Shown one piece after another: positions 38,088 to 46,487 of a DNA stretch of 56,253 bases; position 1 is the first letter of the stretch, and each line of letters starts with the position of its first letter. The notes under the pieces are model-generated. The model was not told the origin of the DNA, ran no database searches, and worked only from the letters and a program-made list of their open reading frames with translations. The DNA comes from Cycloclasticus sp. symbiont of Poecilosclerida sp. M (GTDB lineage Bacteria > Pseudomonadota > Gammaproteobacteria > Methylococcales > Cycloclasticaceae). Where the stretch lies: assembly GCA_002101225.1 (NCBI GenBank), contig LWTN01000240.1:1-56253 (forward strand), given 5' to 3'. The position numbers were made by a program, and so were the translations under genes.

Positions 38088-39395
38088 ATGAACATGCGAC
38101 GATTATTCGCAGATGCACCTGACTTTGATTCTTCGTTAAGCGGCTTGCTGAGCTGGGATGCAGTGCATGACGCGTCGGTTTCACAAACAGTCGCTAAAAT
38201 TATCGAAAGTATTCGCCAGCAAGGCGACGCAGCGCTTTTTTCGTATACACAAGAATTTGATAAGTGGGCAGTGACAGCTGTCAACGTGCTGGTGCCATCA
38301 GAAGATTTAAAGGCAGCGTGGAAGAATTTGCCCCAGGAACAATCCGACGCATTAACGGTCGCGGCACAAAGGCTACGCGATTATGCGCAGCAGCAAAAGC
38401 TGGCTTCATGGGAATTTGTAGACGCTAGCGGAAATACACTCGGTCAACGGGTTAATCCATTACAGCGAGTGGGGGTTTATGTGCCAGGAGGCAAGGCGGC
38501 TTATCCATCGTCTGTTTTGATGAATGTTATTCCCGCAAAAGTAGCAGGGGTGCCAGAGATTACGATGGTTACACCGACACCTTTAGGAGAAGTGAATCAG
38601 CTTGTTTTAGCAGCGGCCTATTTGGCGGGTGTTGATCAGGTCGTGCGGGTCGGTGGGGCTCAAGCTATTGCAGCCCTTGCGTATGGAACTGAGCTCATCT
38701 CGGCGGTAGATAAAATTGTAGGCCCAGGAAATGCTTTTGTCGCCGAGGCAAAAAAGCAGGTATTTGGAAAAGTAGGTATAGATATGATCGCGGGCCCGTC
38801 TGAGATACTCATTATCTGTGACGGAAAAACCAACCCCGATTGGATTGCGATGGATTTATTTTCGCAAGCTGAACACGATGAGCAAGCACAGGCTATTTTA
38901 ATATCACCCGATGAGAGCTTTTTAGAGCAGGTCGAAGAGAGTATCGTTAAGTTATTACCTAACATGGAGCGTGCCGAAATCATTCAGAAGTCATTCCAAG
39001 CGCGCGGTGCTTTTATTCAAGTTAATGACTTAGATCAGGCGGTTGCTATTGCTAACAAGATCGCACCAGAACACCTTGAGCTTTCAGTTGAAAATCCTGC
39101 AGAATTAGTTGAGAAAATTCAACACGCAGGAGCAATCTTTATGGGTCGTTATACACCAGAAGCGCTGGGCGACTATTGCGCAGGGCCTAACCACGTGTTA
39201 CCGACGGCAGGCACATCAAGGTTTTCATCCCCCTTGGGCGTTTATGATTTCCAAAAACGCAGCAGTTTGATTTTTTGCAGTCAGCAAGGCGCGTCCGATT
39301 TAGCAGAGAGCGCTTCGGTGCTAGCGCGTGGGGAAGGCTTGACGGCACACGCGATGTCGGCTGAAATGCGATCTCTCAGAAAGCCTAAAAACTAA
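38088..39395 (+). CDS. hisD: Histidinol dehydrogenase
   Basis: 435 residues; a zinc enzyme that oxidises L-histidinol to histidine in two NAD-dependent steps. Signature segments are [43 protein letters not shown], the catalytic AEHDEQAQ and the C-terminal [13 protein letters not shown]. Full length. It follows hisG by 15 bp and precedes hisC by 19 bp. Confidence 0.97.
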   Translation: MNMRRLFADAPDFDSSLSGLLSWDAVHDASVSQTVAKIIESIRQQGDAALFSYTQEFDKWAVTAVNVLVPSEDLKAAWKNLPQEQSDALTVAAQRLRDYAQQQKLASWEFVDASGNTLGQRVNPLQRVGVYVPGGKAAYPSSVLMNVIPAKVAGVPEITMVTPTPLGEVNQLVLAAAYLAGVDQVVRVGGAQAIAALAYGTELISAVDKIVGPGNAFVAEAKKQVFGKVGIDMIAGPSEILIICDGKTNPDWIAMDLFSQAEHDEQAQAILISPDESFLEQVEESIVKLLPNMERAEIIQKSFQARGAFIQVNDLDQAVAIANKIAPEHLELSVENPAELVEKIQHAGAIFMGRYTPEALGDYCAGPNHVLPTAGTSRFSSPLGVYDFQKRSSLIFCSQQGASDLAESASVLARGEGLTAHAMSAEMRSLRKPKN

Positions 39396-39414
39396 GTCTA
39401 TTAAGGTAGATATT

Positions 39415-40500
39415 TTGAAACAAACAGAAGAAAATTTGTTGGCACTGTTGCGGCCTGAAGTGCAAGCTATGAACGCTTACCGTGTGCCTGAATCGCTCGG
39501 CTTAATTAAGTTGGATGCGATGGAGAATCCGTATGCGTGGCCGGATAAGATGAAGCAAGAGTGGTTGCAGCTGATGTCCGAGGCTGAGCCAAACCGCTAC
39601 CCAGACCCCGCCGCAAAACAGCTTGTTAGTCAGTTACGAACATCCTTTGGTGTGGATTCTGCGCTCGGCTTAGTGCTGGGTAATGGTTCGGATGAGCTGA
39701 TTCAGCTCGTTTTAATGGCTTTGTGTGAAGGCTCTGTCGTCATGGCACCCACACCAACATTTGTCATGTATCAGCATGTCGCGCACTCGCTAGGGTTGGT
39801 GTTCACTGGCGTGCCGTTACAAAATGATTTTAGCCTTGATGTGACGAGCATGTTAAAAGTCATAGAGCGCGACCGTCCAGCCGTTATTTTCTTGGCGTAC
39901 CCAAATAACCCGACGGCAAATTTATTTTCTGAGCAAGATGTGGTTCAGATTATAGAGGCAGCTCCAGGCTTGGTTATTGTGGATGAAGCTTATCAACCTT
40001 TTGCAAAGAAGAGTTTTTTAGAAGCGGTAATAAAATACCCACAATTGCTCGTGATGCGGACTGTTTCAAAGTTAGGCTTAGCCGGCTTGCGCCTAGGCTA
40101 TTTGGTTGGCACAAAATCAATGACAGATCAGCTGGAAAAAATTCGGCTACCTTATAATATCAATATTTTTACTCAGTTGACGGCACGTTTTGCCTTTGAC
40201 CATTCTGAGGTGTTACAGCAACAAGCAGAGCAGCTTTGCGAACAACGCGAACAAATGCTTAAGCGATTGGCTGATTTAAAAGGCTTAAGCGTTTTTCCCA
40301 GTGACGCCAATTTTATTTTATTTTCACTTGTGAGTGCAAAAGCCGCTCAAATCTTTGCAGCTTTAAAAGAAGCGGGCGTGTTGGTAAAAAATATGACCGG
40401 GGTAGAAGGCTTGCCAGCGCAGTGCTTGCGCGTAACGGTGGGCACAGAAAGCCAAAACAAACTCTTTATGGACGCGCTAGAGAACATCTTAAAAAGCTAA
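39415..40500 (+). CDS. hisC: Histidinol-phosphate aminotransferase
   Basis: 361 residues, PLP-dependent aminotransferase class I/II. LGNGSDELI binds the cofactor phosphate region, FLAYPNNPTANLF is the NPxG-like block, and the Schiff-base lysine lies in MRTVSKLGLAGLRLGY. The start is TTG 39415, preceded by AAGGTAG; no ATG gives a complete N-terminus. It ends the murA-his run; other his genes are elsewhere. Confidence 0.95.
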   Translation: MKQTEENLLALLRPEVQAMNAYRVPESLGLIKLDAMENPYAWPDKMKQEWLQLMSEAEPNRYPDPAAKQLVSQLRTSFGVDSALGLVLGNGSDELIQLVLMALCEGSVVMAPTPTFVMYQHVAHSLGLVFTGVPLQNDFSLDVTSMLKVIERDRPAVIFLAYPNNPTANLFSEQDVVQIIEAAPGLVIVDEAYQPFAKKSFLEAVIKYPQLLVMRTVSKLGLAGLRLGYLVGTKSMTDQLEKIRLPYNINIFTQLTARFAFDHSEVLQQQAEQLCEQREQMLKRLADLKGLSVFPSDANFILFSLVSAKAAQIFAALKEAGVLVKNMTGVEGLPAQCLRVTVGTESQNKLFMDALENILKS

Positions 40501-40642
40501 GTCGCGCAATCCACATTGTGCCTTTAGAAAGAGCTGGTTTGCCTTGCTTATTCACGGACAAACAAGCAGAGATAATTTTTCAATATCAGTGATGCGCCAA
40601 GGGTAAAAAATTTCTTGTTGCAGCGCACATAAAATCCATTTG

Positions 40643-40651
40643 TGATATAAT
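40643..40651 (+). promoter_or_regulatory. Extended -10 promoter for petABC
   Basis: TGATATAAT: a perfect TATAAT (40646-40651) with the upstream TGn of an extended -10, which reduces the need for a -35 element; none is convincing at the right distance. Transcription would start near 40658, leaving a leader of about 70 nt before the petA ATG. Confidence 0.55.
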
Positions 40652-40688
40652 TCGCTGGATAATTTTTTCGTAATTTTTACTTGGGCCG

Positions 40689-40702
40689 ACGTTTAAAAAC
40701 GT
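40689..40702. promoter_or_regulatory. Short palindrome in the petABC leader
   Basis: ACGTTT-AA-AAACGT, perfect arms of six bases. It lies about 30 nt downstream of the predicted start point and 27 nt before the petA ATG, so it could be an operator blocking elongation, or a small leader hairpin. No regulator can be named from the sequence. Confidence 0.35.
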
Positions 40703-40728
40703 TTGGTTTAAGCAGATGGAGATTGGAC

Positions 40729-41325
40729 ATGAGTGAGCAAGTTGTAGACAAGCGTAGGCGTCGCCTTTTAACGCTTGCAGCTGCTGCAGTAACTGGGGTT
40801 GGTGCTGTTTACGTCGCGGTTCCTTTTTTGTCCTCAATGCAGCCGAGCGCAAGAGCTAAAGCCGCTGGGGTTCCTGTTGAGGCCGATATTTCAAAATTAG
40901 AGCCCGGGCAATTAATTCGCGTTGAATGGCGTGGCAAACCCGTTTGGGTTTTAAAGCGTACCGATGGGGCGCTAGCAGAACTTAAAACGACAGAAGACAA
41001 ATTACGCGACGCAGATTCTAACGAATCGGAGCAGCCTGAATATTGTAAAAACGAAGGTCGTTCAATTAAAAAGGATATATTTGTCGCCGTTGGAATTTGT
41101 ACTCACCTAGGTTGTTCTCCAACGTTTAGACCAGAAGTTGCTCCTGAAGATTTAGGACCCGAGTGGCGTGGTGGGTTCTTTTGCCCGTGTCATGGTTCTG
41201 CGTTTGATTTGGCCGGACGTGTGCATTCCGGCGTACCTGCTCCCTTAAATTTGGTTATACCACCGCATCAATACTTGACCGATTCGCGAATCCTTATCGG
41301 TGAAGACGGAGAACAATCAGCATGA
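40729..41325 (+). CDS. petA: Ubiquinol-cytochrome c reductase iron-sulfur (Rieske) subunit
   Basis: 198 residues. The N-terminus is basic (KRRRRLL) then hydrophobic (residues 15-35), a Tat-type uncleaved anchor. The Rieske 2Fe-2S site is complete: C124-T-H126-L-G-C129 and C152-P-C154-H155. ATG 40729 follows a GGAG; the frame is open upstream to a TTG at 40681, but that extension has no family resemblance. It overlaps petB by 4 bp. Confidence 0.96.
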   Translation: MSEQVVDKRRRRLLTLAAAAVTGVGAVYVAVPFLSSMQPSARAKAAGVPVEADISKLEPGQLIRVEWRGKPVWVLKRTDGALAELKTTEDKLRDADSNESEQPEYCKNEGRSIKKDIFVAVGICTHLGCSPTFRPEVAPEDLGPEWRGGFFCPCHGSAFDLAGRVHSGVPAPLNLVIPPHQYLTDSRILIGEDGEQSA

Positions 41326-42551
41326 GTGACACAATGAAAAACGCGCTTAATTGGATAGACGATCGATTCCCGTTAACGAAAGTCTGGAATGAGCACTTGG
41401 CGAAGTATTATGCGCCAAAGAACTTTAACTGGATGTACTACTTTGGCTCGCTGGCGATGTTGGTGTTGGTCAATCAAATTATCACGGGTATCTTTTTAAC
41501 AATTCACTATAAACCTGACGCTTTGCTGGCTTTTGATTCGGTCGAATACATCATGCGTGATGTTGATTGGGGTTGGCTCATTCGTTATATGCACTCAACA
41601 GGGGCATCGGCTTTCTTTATTGTGGTGTATCTACATATGTTTCGTGGCTTAATCTACGGATCATTTAGAAAACCACGTGAATTAGTTTGGACCTTCGGCA
41701 TGATTATTTACGTGTGCTTAATGGCTGAAGCTTTCATGGGCTATTTATTGCCTTGGGGTCAAATGTCTTACTGGGGTGCTCAGGTTATTGTGTCCTTGTT
41801 TGGCGCGATACCGTATGTAGGCGAAGACTTAGCGCTTTGGTTACGAGGTGATTACGTGATCTCAGATGCAACATTAAACCGCTTCTTTGCATTTCACGTG
41901 ATAGCGATACCTTTAGTGCTCGTTATTTTAGTGTTTATGCATATCGTAGCTTTGCACGCGGTTGGCTCAAACAACCCAGATGGTATTGAAATTAAGAAGC
42001 TAAAAGGTGCGGACGGCATCCCGTTAGACGGGATTCCTTTCCACCCTTACTACTCAGTTAAAGATTTAGTCGGTGTCGGGGTGTTCTTGTTTATCTTTGC
42101 GCTGATTATTTTTTACATGCCTGAAATGGGCGGTTATTTCTTGGAGCACGCAAACTTTGTACCTGCTGATCCGTTGAAAACGCCAGAACATATCGCGCCT
42201 GTTTGGTATTTCACGCCGTTCTATGCGGTTTTAAGGGCTGTGCCAGATAAGTTCCTAGGTGTTGTAGCAATGGCTGGTGCCATTGTCGTGTTGTTTTTAC
42301 TGCCCTGGTTAGACAAAGGAATCAATAAATCAATTCGCTATAGAGGCCCTCTGTTCAAGAAAGCCATTATTGCGTTTGTCATTAGCTTCGTTATGTTGGG
42401 CTATTTCGGTATGCAGCCTGTAACGCCAGTAGGAACCTTCTTTTCAAGGCTGTTCACTTTGGTTTATTTCGCATTCTTTTTATTGATGCCTTATTACACA
42501 AGGTTGGATAGAGATAAAGAGCTGCCCGTTCCAGAGAGGGTGACAGACTGA
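41322..42551 (+). CDS. petB: Ubiquinol-cytochrome c reductase cytochrome b subunit
   Basis: 409 residues with eight or more transmembrane helices. The paired heme histidines appear in MHSTGASAFF/VYLHMFRGL and FHVIAIP/FMHIVALHAVG. The quinol-oxidising site loop reads APVWYFTPFYA: the canonical PEWY is PVWY, so the usual proton-handling Glu is Val. This variant is known in other gamma- and betaproteobacteria. ATGA overlap with petA and one-base overlap with petC. Confidence 0.97.
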   Translation: MSDTMKNALNWIDDRFPLTKVWNEHLAKYYAPKNFNWMYYFGSLAMLVLVNQIITGIFLTIHYKPDALLAFDSVEYIMRDVDWGWLIRYMHSTGASAFFIVVYLHMFRGLIYGSFRKPRELVWTFGMIIYVCLMAEAFMGYLLPWGQMSYWGAQVIVSLFGAIPYVGEDLALWLRGDYVISDATLNRFFAFHVIAIPLVLVILVFMHIVALHAVGSNNPDGIEIKKLKGADGIPLDGIPFHPYYSVKDLVGVGVFLFIFALIIFYMPEMGGYFLEHANFVPADPLKTPEHIAPVWYFTPFYAVLRAVPDKFLGVVAMAGAIVVLFLLPWLDKGINKSIRYRGPLFKKAIIAFVISFVMLGYFGMQPVTPVGTFFSRLFTLVYFAFFLLMPYYTRLDRDKELPVPERVTD

Positions 42552-43288
42552 TGAGAAAATTAATTTTAATACTCAGTATGTTTGCCGTGTTCCAAGTGCA
42601 CGCTTCTAGCACAGGGCCTGAGCTACACGCAGCAAAAATAGATATGACAGATAAAGCCTCGTTACAACGCGGTGCGAAGTACTTTGTAAATTATTGTATA
42701 AGTTGTCACTCCGCTAAGCAGATGCGCTACTCGCGTGTGGGCCAAGACCTCGGTATTTCAAATGAATTGGTTCAGTCAAACCTCATGTTTAATGGTGAGA
42801 ATATTTTTGACGGAATGAACGTAGCGATGACGGCGAAAGATGGAGAAAAGTGGTTTGGCGTAAGCCCACCTGATCTATCTTTAATAGCTCGTTCACGCGG
42901 CGCTGATTGGTTGTATAGCTACCTGACAAGTTTTTACATTGATGAAGAACGCCCCTTTGGTGTGGACAACTTATTATTTTCGAAAGTAGGGATGCCGCAC
43001 GTGCTAGCTGACCTTCAAGGTATGCAAAAGATTGTTTATAAAGAAGTTGAAACGGATGAAGGTGGTGTTAAGCAAGTATTTGACCGTTTTGAATTAGTTA
43101 AAGCAGGTGTTATGTCTGAAGAGGAATACCAAGTAGCGGTCAACGACCTCGTTGCCTTCATGGTGTATGTGGGTGAACCTGCAAAACTCGAAAGGCAAGC
43201 TATGGGTTGGAAAGTGCTGTTATTTATATTGGGTATGACGGCCGTGTTTTATGCATTAAAGAAAGATTACTGGCGAGATATTCACTAA
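42551..43288 (+). CDS. petC: Ubiquinol-cytochrome c reductase cytochrome c1 subunit
   Basis: 245 residues. Signal peptide (residues 1-18, ending VHA), then heme-binding C49-I-S-C52-H53 in VNYCISCHSAKQMRYSR. The axial Met is probably in the KVGMPHVLADLQG segment. One C-terminal membrane anchor (about 218-236) keeps it in the inner membrane. It completes the three-subunit bc1 complex and is followed 60 bp later by sspA. Confidence 0.96.
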   Translation: MRKLILILSMFAVFQVHASSTGPELHAAKIDMTDKASLQRGAKYFVNYCISCHSAKQMRYSRVGQDLGISNELVQSNLMFNGENIFDGMNVAMTAKDGEKWFGVSPPDLSLIARSRGADWLYSYLTSFYIDEERPFGVDNLLFSKVGMPHVLADLQGMQKIVYKEVETDEGGVKQVFDRFELVKAGVMSEEEYQVAVNDLVAFMVYVGEPAKLERQAMGWKVLLFILGMTAVFYALKKDYWRDIH

Positions 43289-43348
43289 ACAAAATTTATA
43301 TTAAATAGTTTTGGTTTGTATGACAGAGCTCAAAAATTGGAAATAACT

Positions 43349-43996
43349 ATGGAAGATGAAGTAAACAGAAAAGCAATATTGACCTTATATGCTGATCCCA
43401 CGTGCCACTATAGCCACCGTGCTAGGTTTGTTTTAAGTGAGAAAAGCGCATCAGCTGACGTGGAATATATTAACCCGAGAGAGTTGCCTGAGGATTTACA
43501 AGAGTTGAATCCGTATGGAACGTTGCCGATTTTAATTGATCGTGATTTGTCGTTGTTTAACTCCAGAATTATCATGGAGTATTTAGACGAGCGTTTTCCG
43601 CATCCGCCGCTTTACCCAGTGGATCCTGTTTCTAGAGCGCGTTCACGCTTGTTAATTCACCGAATTGACCAAGATTGGTACACGTTATTGGATGACGTGA
43701 TAAACGCAGGTGAAAAGAAAGCAGCGAAAGCGAAGAAGCTTTTACGTGAAAACTTAATAGCAGCCGTGCCCTTGTTTACGGCAAAGTCATATTTCTTGAG
43801 TGATGACTTTACCCTCGTTGATGCTGTGTTAGCCCCCTTACTTTGGCGTCTACCTTTGTATGGTATTGAGTTTCCTGCTGAGGCAAAAGTGATAACCACT
43901 TATACTGCAAGGGTTACCGCGCGTGAAAACTTCCAAAATAGTTTGAGCGATGCAGAACGCGAAATGATGGAAAGCTATAAGTTATTGTCCGCATAA
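43349..43996 (+). CDS. sspA: Stringent starvation protein A (GST-fold)
   Basis: About 216 residues. The thioredoxin-like N-terminal half starts ILTLYADPTCHYSHRARFVL (residues 9-28). The GST C-terminal helical domain follows. SspA binds RNA polymerase and aids stress and acid responses. ATG 43349 was chosen over the upstream TTG 43316 because the added residues lack resemblance to the family. petABC-sspA is a conserved gammaproteobacterial order; the usual sspB does not follow. Confidence 0.9.
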   Translation: MEDEVNRKAILTLYADPTCHYSHRARFVLSEKSASADVEYINPRELPEDLQELNPYGTLPILIDRDLSLFNSRIIMEYLDERFPHPPLYPVDPVSRARSRLLIHRIDQDWYTLLDDVINAGEKKAAKAKKLLRENLIAAVPLFTAKSYFLSDDFTLVDAVLAPLLWRLPLYGIEFPAEAKVITTYTARVTARENFQNSLSDAEREMMESYKLLSA

Positions 43997-44032
43997 GGCT
44001 TATTTAAATAAGTGTTAGGATGGCGTTTTATT

Positions 44033-44062
44033 TTGATAATAAAAGGGAACTTTTAGAATAAT
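44033..44062 (+). promoter_or_regulatory. Candidate promoter for the unknown membrane-anchored protein gene
   Basis: TTGATA (44033-44038) with AATAAT (44057-44062) at 18-nt spacing; TAGAAT (44054-44059) at 15 nt is the alternative. Located in the 108-bp gap after sspA. Confidence 0.4.
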
Positions 44063-44104
44063 TTTGTATCTTATCCGTTATTAACCAAATAGGCAGAGAA
44101 TAAA

Positions 44105-44506
44105 ATGACTGAGGCGAAAAGCACAAAGACGACAGATAAACCAGTATTTTGGGTCGTTGTAATTGCAATAACAATTATTCTTGGCTTGATTCAGTTTGAT
44201 ATTATTAGCGTGCCTTCAGGAAATGAAGTGGTTAAGATGCAGGTGTATATGTCGGGTGAGCCCGCTGATATCACGGCTGTTGCTGAAAAAATTGAACTCG
44301 TTGAAGCTGCAGCGTGTAGCGGAAGTGAAGTGGGTATCGAAATTGTAAAGAAGGCGGTCATATCGATGTTGCGATTGAAGGCTGATGAAGTAGACGGCGA
44401 TGCGATTGTCGATGCAAGTTTCAGTTTTACCCCACATGAATCAATTAATAGTAATTGCCTGTATCCGGTTAGTGCTGTTGGTATGGCCGTTGCGTTACAA
44501 GACTAA
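44105..44506 (+). CDS. Single-pass membrane-anchored protein of unknown function
   Basis: 133 residues. A short charged N-terminus, one membrane helix (about 14-31, VFWVVVIAITIILGLI), then a small periplasmic domain. That domain has two cysteines (AACSGSE and NSNCLYP) and the pattern of an alpha helix followed by LKADEVDGDAIVDASFSF and a final VGMAVALQD strand. The layout (Cys, helix with an LR.KA-like segment, GDAIV, Cys, GxAxxL) faintly recalls RcsF/YbjQ-type sensor domains, but this is resemblance of pattern only. AGGCAGAG precedes the ATG. It has its own promoter candidate and terminator. Confidence 0.72.
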   Translation: MTEAKSTKTTDKPVFWVVVIAITIILGLIQFDIISVPSGNEVVKMQVYMSGEPADITAVAEKIELVEAAACSGSEVGIEIVKKAVISMLRLKADEVDGDAIVDASFSFTPHESINSNCLYPVSAVGMAVALQD

Positions 44507-44523
44507 CGACGAGTAATAAAAAC

Positions 44524-44560
44524 AAAAAAAGCAGTCACGGCTTGTGACTGCTTTTTTTTT
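44524..44560 (+). terminator. Strong rho-independent terminator
   Basis: GCAGTCAC (44531-44538), loop GGCTT, GTGACTGC (44544-44551), then nine T (44552-44560), flanked upstream by an A-run that extends the stem. It is 18 bp after the stop of the membrane-anchored protein gene. The A-run makes it potentially bidirectional. Confidence 0.93.
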
Positions 44561-44569
44561 GCCTATAAT
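44542..44569 (+). promoter_or_regulatory. Candidate promoter overlapping the terminator, for the acyl-CoA ligase gene
   Basis: A perfect -10 TATAAT (44564-44569) lies 3 bp after the terminator T-run. At 16-nt spacing the -35 is TTGTGA (44542-44547), inside the terminator hairpin's right arm. Transcription would begin near 44576, 35 nt before the ATG at 44611. Confidence 0.45.
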
Positions 44570-44610
44570 TCTTCAAAATTCAGTAATAAATAATTCTTAA
44601 GCGAGGCAGG

Positions 44611-46140
44611 ATGGAAGGTTCTCTTATAACGGCACTGAATGCTGCCGCGGACACACACGCTAACGAACAAGCGCTTATCGATGGTGATAAACATTGGACG
44701 TTTTTAAAATTAAAAAATAAGTCCGATAGCTTCGCAGCGGGATTGCACGCCAAAGGGGTTAAAAAAGGCCATCGTATCGCTTTGTATTGCATTAATGGCG
44801 CTGATTTTGCCGCATCTTATATGGGTATCATTAAGGCGGGTGCCGTGGTTGTGCCGGTTAACTTATTACAAAAACCATCTGAAATTCAATTTATATTGAA
44901 TGACGCGGGTATCTCGGGGTTTATACATCACGCTCTATTCGAAGCTAACGTCAATGAGATAAGGCAGTCATTGCCAAAGCTGTTGGTCGATATTTGTATA
45001 GCGTCAGAAGCCGAGAACAACGTACAAACGTTTTTGGATAACACCTTAGATGCGCCAGTGATTGAGATAAACCCCAAGGAAGATTTAGCGGCTATTTTGT
45101 ATACCTCGGGTACCACGGCTCACCCAAAAGGGGCGATGCTAACGCACAATAATTTGTACTCAAATACGCACAGTGTTTTTAAGGCGATGAAGTGGAAAGC
45201 GGGTAAAGACATTATTACGCTCGTGCTCCCCATGTTCCACGCGTTTGCCGCGACCGTTGGCATGTTAACGCCGTTAATTCACGGCTGCTGTATTTTGTCA
45301 TTAGCAAAGTTTGACCCGGCTAGTTTACCCGATGCTATTGAACGAAATAAGGCGACCATCTTTTTGGGTGTGCCGAGTATGTACAACGCCTTATTAAATA
45401 TCAAAGAAGAAAAAGTGTCCGCCTTCGGTTCAATTAAATACGGTATATCGGGCGGCGCTTCGATGCCCGTTGATGTAATGAGGCGATTCGAAGAAAAATT
45501 TTGCATGCCTATTTATGAGGGCGATGGGCCGACGGAGTGTTCTCCAGTAACGAGCGTTAACCCTATTGATGGCGAAAGAAAAGTGGGCACCATAGGCTTG
45601 CCCGTGCCGGGTGTTCAAATGCGTATCTTAGATGAGCAAGGAAGTGAGCTAGCGACAGGTGAAATAGGAGAGATAGCCGTTCGTGGACCCAATGTCATGA
45701 AGGGTTATTGGAATTTACCTGAGGCAACGGAAGAATCATTTATCGATAATTGGTTTTTAACAGGTGATCTGGGAAATGTGGACGAAGACGGTTATTTCAG
45801 TATTCTTGACCGCAAAAAAGACATGGTGATTGTTAACGGGATGAATGTCTATCCGCGCATTATTGAAGAGGTGCTGTATCAATTTGAGCCTATTCTAGAA
45901 GCTGCGGTAATCGGCGAAATAGATGAACGACACGGTGAAATCCCCGTCGCCTATGTCGCCATAAAAGAAGGCTTTGAAACGAGTGCGGCTGATATACGAC
46001 GTTGGTGTAGAGAACGTTTAGGCAGTTATGAAGTACCTCGTCGGGTTAATATTATTGATGCCTTACCCAAAAACGCAGCAGGTAAAATTGTAAAACGCGT
46101 ATTGCGCAAGCACGGCGAAATAGAAAGAGGCATTCAATAA
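44611..46140 (+). CDS. Long-chain-fatty-acid-CoA ligase-like AMP-forming synthetase
   Basis: 509 residues, ANL superfamily. The AMP-binding P-loop is YTSGTTAHPKGAMLTHNN (from about residue 166). The A5-type motif is YEGDGPTECSPVTSVNP, where the canonical YGxTE is replaced by GDGPTEC. A7 is LTGDLG, A8 is LDRKKDMVIVNGMNVYP, and the catalytic A10 lysine is in NAAGKIVKR. It activates a carboxylic acid to acyl-AMP and then acyl-CoA; chain length cannot be read from the sequence. It is followed 4 bp later by an unknown gene. Confidence 0.88.
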   Translation: MEGSLITALNAAADTHANEQALIDGDKHWTFLKLKNKSDSFAAGLHAKGVKKGHRIALYCINGADFAASYMGIIKAGAVVVPVNLLQKPSEIQFILNDAGISGFIHHALFEANVNEIRQSLPKLLVDICIASEAENNVQTFLDNTLDAPVIEINPKEDLAAILYTSGTTAHPKGAMLTHNNLYSNTHSVFKAMKWKAGKDIITLVLPMFHAFAATVGMLTPLIHGCCILSLAKFDPASLPDAIERNKATIFLGVPSMYNALLNIKEEKVSAFGSIKYGISGGASMPVDVMRRFEEKFCMPIYEGDGPTECSPVTSVNPIDGERKVGTIGLPVPGVQMRILDEQGSELATGEIGEIAVRGPNVMKGYWNLPEATEESFIDNWFLTGDLGNVDEDGYFSILDRKKDMVIVNGMNVYPRIIEEVLYQFEPILEAAVIGEIDERHGEIPVAYVAIKEGFETSAADIRRWCRERLGSYEVPRRVNIIDALPKNAAGKIVKRVLRKHGEIERGIQ

Positions 46141-46144
46141 CGGT

Positions 46145-46480
46145 ATGGAGTTAGAAGTGGTTGATAAGGACTATTGGCAAACAATAGATGTTTTTAGTGT
46201 GTGGCAGACCGCCTTCCTTATGTGTAATGCAGAGCCCTGGGATGAACCTATTTCAGCTAATAGAATGCCGCCCGCAAAGGTCGAAAAACTCAGGACGATA
46301 TTGCTCAATAACGTTGCCCATTTTGAAACAGGTGAATTGTTTACGTCGGGTGGTTGGTCGTGCAAGTCACAACGCCCAGCGCAATTGTCGGGTGACTACT
46401 TTAGTCGCTCAATGCTTCTAGTGTGGGCGAAAGACTATTTCTCAATGACAAGCTTGCCGGAATTTTTAGACAATAGTTAA
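46145..46480 (+). CDS. Small hypothetical protein after the acyl-CoA ligase
   Basis: 111 residues, soluble, rich in Trp and Phe, with no signal or membrane segment. It starts 4 bp after the ligase stop, which implies co-translation. It begins with a tryptophan-containing helix (YWQTIDVFSVWQTAFLMC), has a middle helix (KVEKLRTILLNNVAHFETGEL), and ends with an SMLLVWAKDYFSMTSLPEFL helix. The layout resembles small helical domains found in uncharacterised proteobacterial proteins, where an aromatic 'SVWxAAfLw' helix and a final 'WA...PxFL' recur; no function is known. It converges on the NosR-like gene 7 bp away. Confidence 0.65.
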   Translation: MELEVVDKDYWQTIDVFSVWQTAFLMCNAEPWDEPISANRMPPAKVEKLRTILLNNVAHFETGELFTSGGWSCKSQRPAQLSGDYFSRSMLLVWAKDYFSMTSLPEFLDNS

Positions 46481-46487
46481 AAGCTTA

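Noticed and set aside
40504-40521. Inverted repeat GCGCAAT-CCAC-ATTGTGC just after hisC as a terminator
   Set aside because: One mismatch and no T-run on either side; not enough for an intrinsic terminator.
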